Below are positions 5,791-5,972 of a stretch of DNA of 5,972 nucleotides, piece by piece; position 1 is the first letter of the stretch, and each line of letters starts with the position of its first letter. The notes beneath the pieces are model-generated. The model did not search any database. It saw nothing but the letters and a program-made list of their open reading frames with translations, and had not been told where the DNA came from. Made by a program: the position numbers and the translations under genes. Origin of the DNA: an uncultured Pseudodesulfovibrio sp. (lineage in GTDB: Bacteria; Desulfobacterota; Desulfovibrionia; Desulfovibrionales; Desulfovibrionaceae); the NCBI GenBank assembly GCA_947259235.1, contig CAMYLL010000185.1:1-5972 (forward strand), in the 5' to 3' direction.

Positions 5791-5972
5791 CTTTTTCTTC
5801 GGCGCTCTCGGGACTCGAGGGGGACTGCCTTCGCGCCGATCCCCCGGTGCTCGTTCGGATCCGCTCGTGGGCCTCGCGGGTCTCACTTCCAGGTGAGGTA
5901 TCCTTGCACGATGATCGGGGCGAATCCTTGCGCCCCGGTCCGACCATACACTCGCCGGGTCCGCGAGCGCTC
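5736..5972. other. Non-coding tail with several stem-loops, to the window edge
   Basis: No credible gene is seen on either strand. Besides the tandem repeat, the stretch has a 6-bp stem with GGGGGA at 5819-5824 and TCCCCC at 5840-5845. It also has a 5-bp stem CTCAC-TTCCAG-GTGAG at 5882-5897, and a 10-bp stem (one G-T pair) at 5913-5922/5931-5940 with an 8-nt loop. The octamer ATCCTTGC occurs at 5900-5907 and again at 5924-5931, the second copy filling most of that loop. I could not fold a tRNA from it. It presumably belongs to the same genome as the M14 fragment. Confidence 0.5.
5764..5796 (+). terminator. Possible Rho-independent terminator after the M14 fragment
   Basis: The hairpin CGGGC-GATA-GCCCG (5764-5777) is followed by GGGACAAGCCC and a run of five T (5792-5796), then CTTC. 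The GCCC next to the T run (5788-5791) could pair with GGGC at 5765-5768 or form a short GGG/CCC stem with 5781-5783. The T run and competing GC stems suit a terminator for the gene ending at 5735, but no single long stem abuts the T run. Confidence 0.42.

Noticed and set aside
5675..5947. Minus-strand 90-codon open frame (contains HERIRTSTGG) in the tail
   Set aside because: Its composition is S/R/P-rich with no domain. It overlaps the end of the M14 fragment, the tandem repeat and the stem-loops. Similar RIRTSTG-type strings are, as I recall, common in spurious predicted proteins.
5819..5972. Possible tRNA or tRNA-like gene in the tail, suggested by GTTCGGATCC at about 5852-5861
   Set aside because: The bases on either side of the TTCGGAT do not form a 5-bp T stem, and I found no matching acceptor, D or anticodon arms on either strand.

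Overview
The window carries part of an operon, all on the + strand, for membrane antiporter-type subunits of a complex I-like or Mrp-like proton/cation-pumping complex. In order it holds: the 3' end of an antiporter subunit D-type gene; a gene for a small two-helix membrane protein; a full-length D-family/NuoL-like antiporter subunit; nuoM; and nuoN. Gene gaps are 10 to 26 nt or negative, and nearly every start has a clear Shine-Dalgarno sequence. The protein sequences, the gene order and the GC-rich codon use are most reminiscent of sulfate-reducing Desulfovibrionaceae (Desulfovibrio/Pseudodesulfovibrio-like). That assignment is by memory of the family, not by a search.

Layout: 1-326 is the C-terminal part of an antiporter subunit D. 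337-597 is the small membrane protein. 587-2380 is the D/NuoL-like antiporter subunit, overlapping the small gene by 11 nt. 2407-3911 is nuoM, broken near 3213 by an out-of-frame deletion that seems to remove about ten codons. 3924 to about 5262 is nuoN lacking its last transmembrane helix. In the same open frame, nuoN runs into about 155 codons (to 5735) that look like the C-terminal end of a large M14-family zinc carboxypeptidase. 5736-5972 is non-coding and rich in small stem-loops, starting with a 38-nt tandem duplication of the M14 gene's 3' end, stop codon included.

The antiporter proteins would sit side by side in the cytoplasmic membrane as a proton-translocating arm. Each complete one shows the family's TM5 glutamate and TM7 lysine. 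At least four antiporter modules are encoded where canonical complex I has three (L, M, N), and the small membrane protein lies between two of them.

Two anomalies affect how the window should be read. The nuoN-M14 join makes no functional sense, and the material after it differs in protein family and in residue composition. The simplest explanation is a chimeric (metagenomic) contig with a foreign tail from about 5265 onward, and the nuoM lesion may also be an assembly or sequencing error. A true rearrangement cannot be excluded from sequence alone. I found no convincing new defence, mobile or RNA system here.
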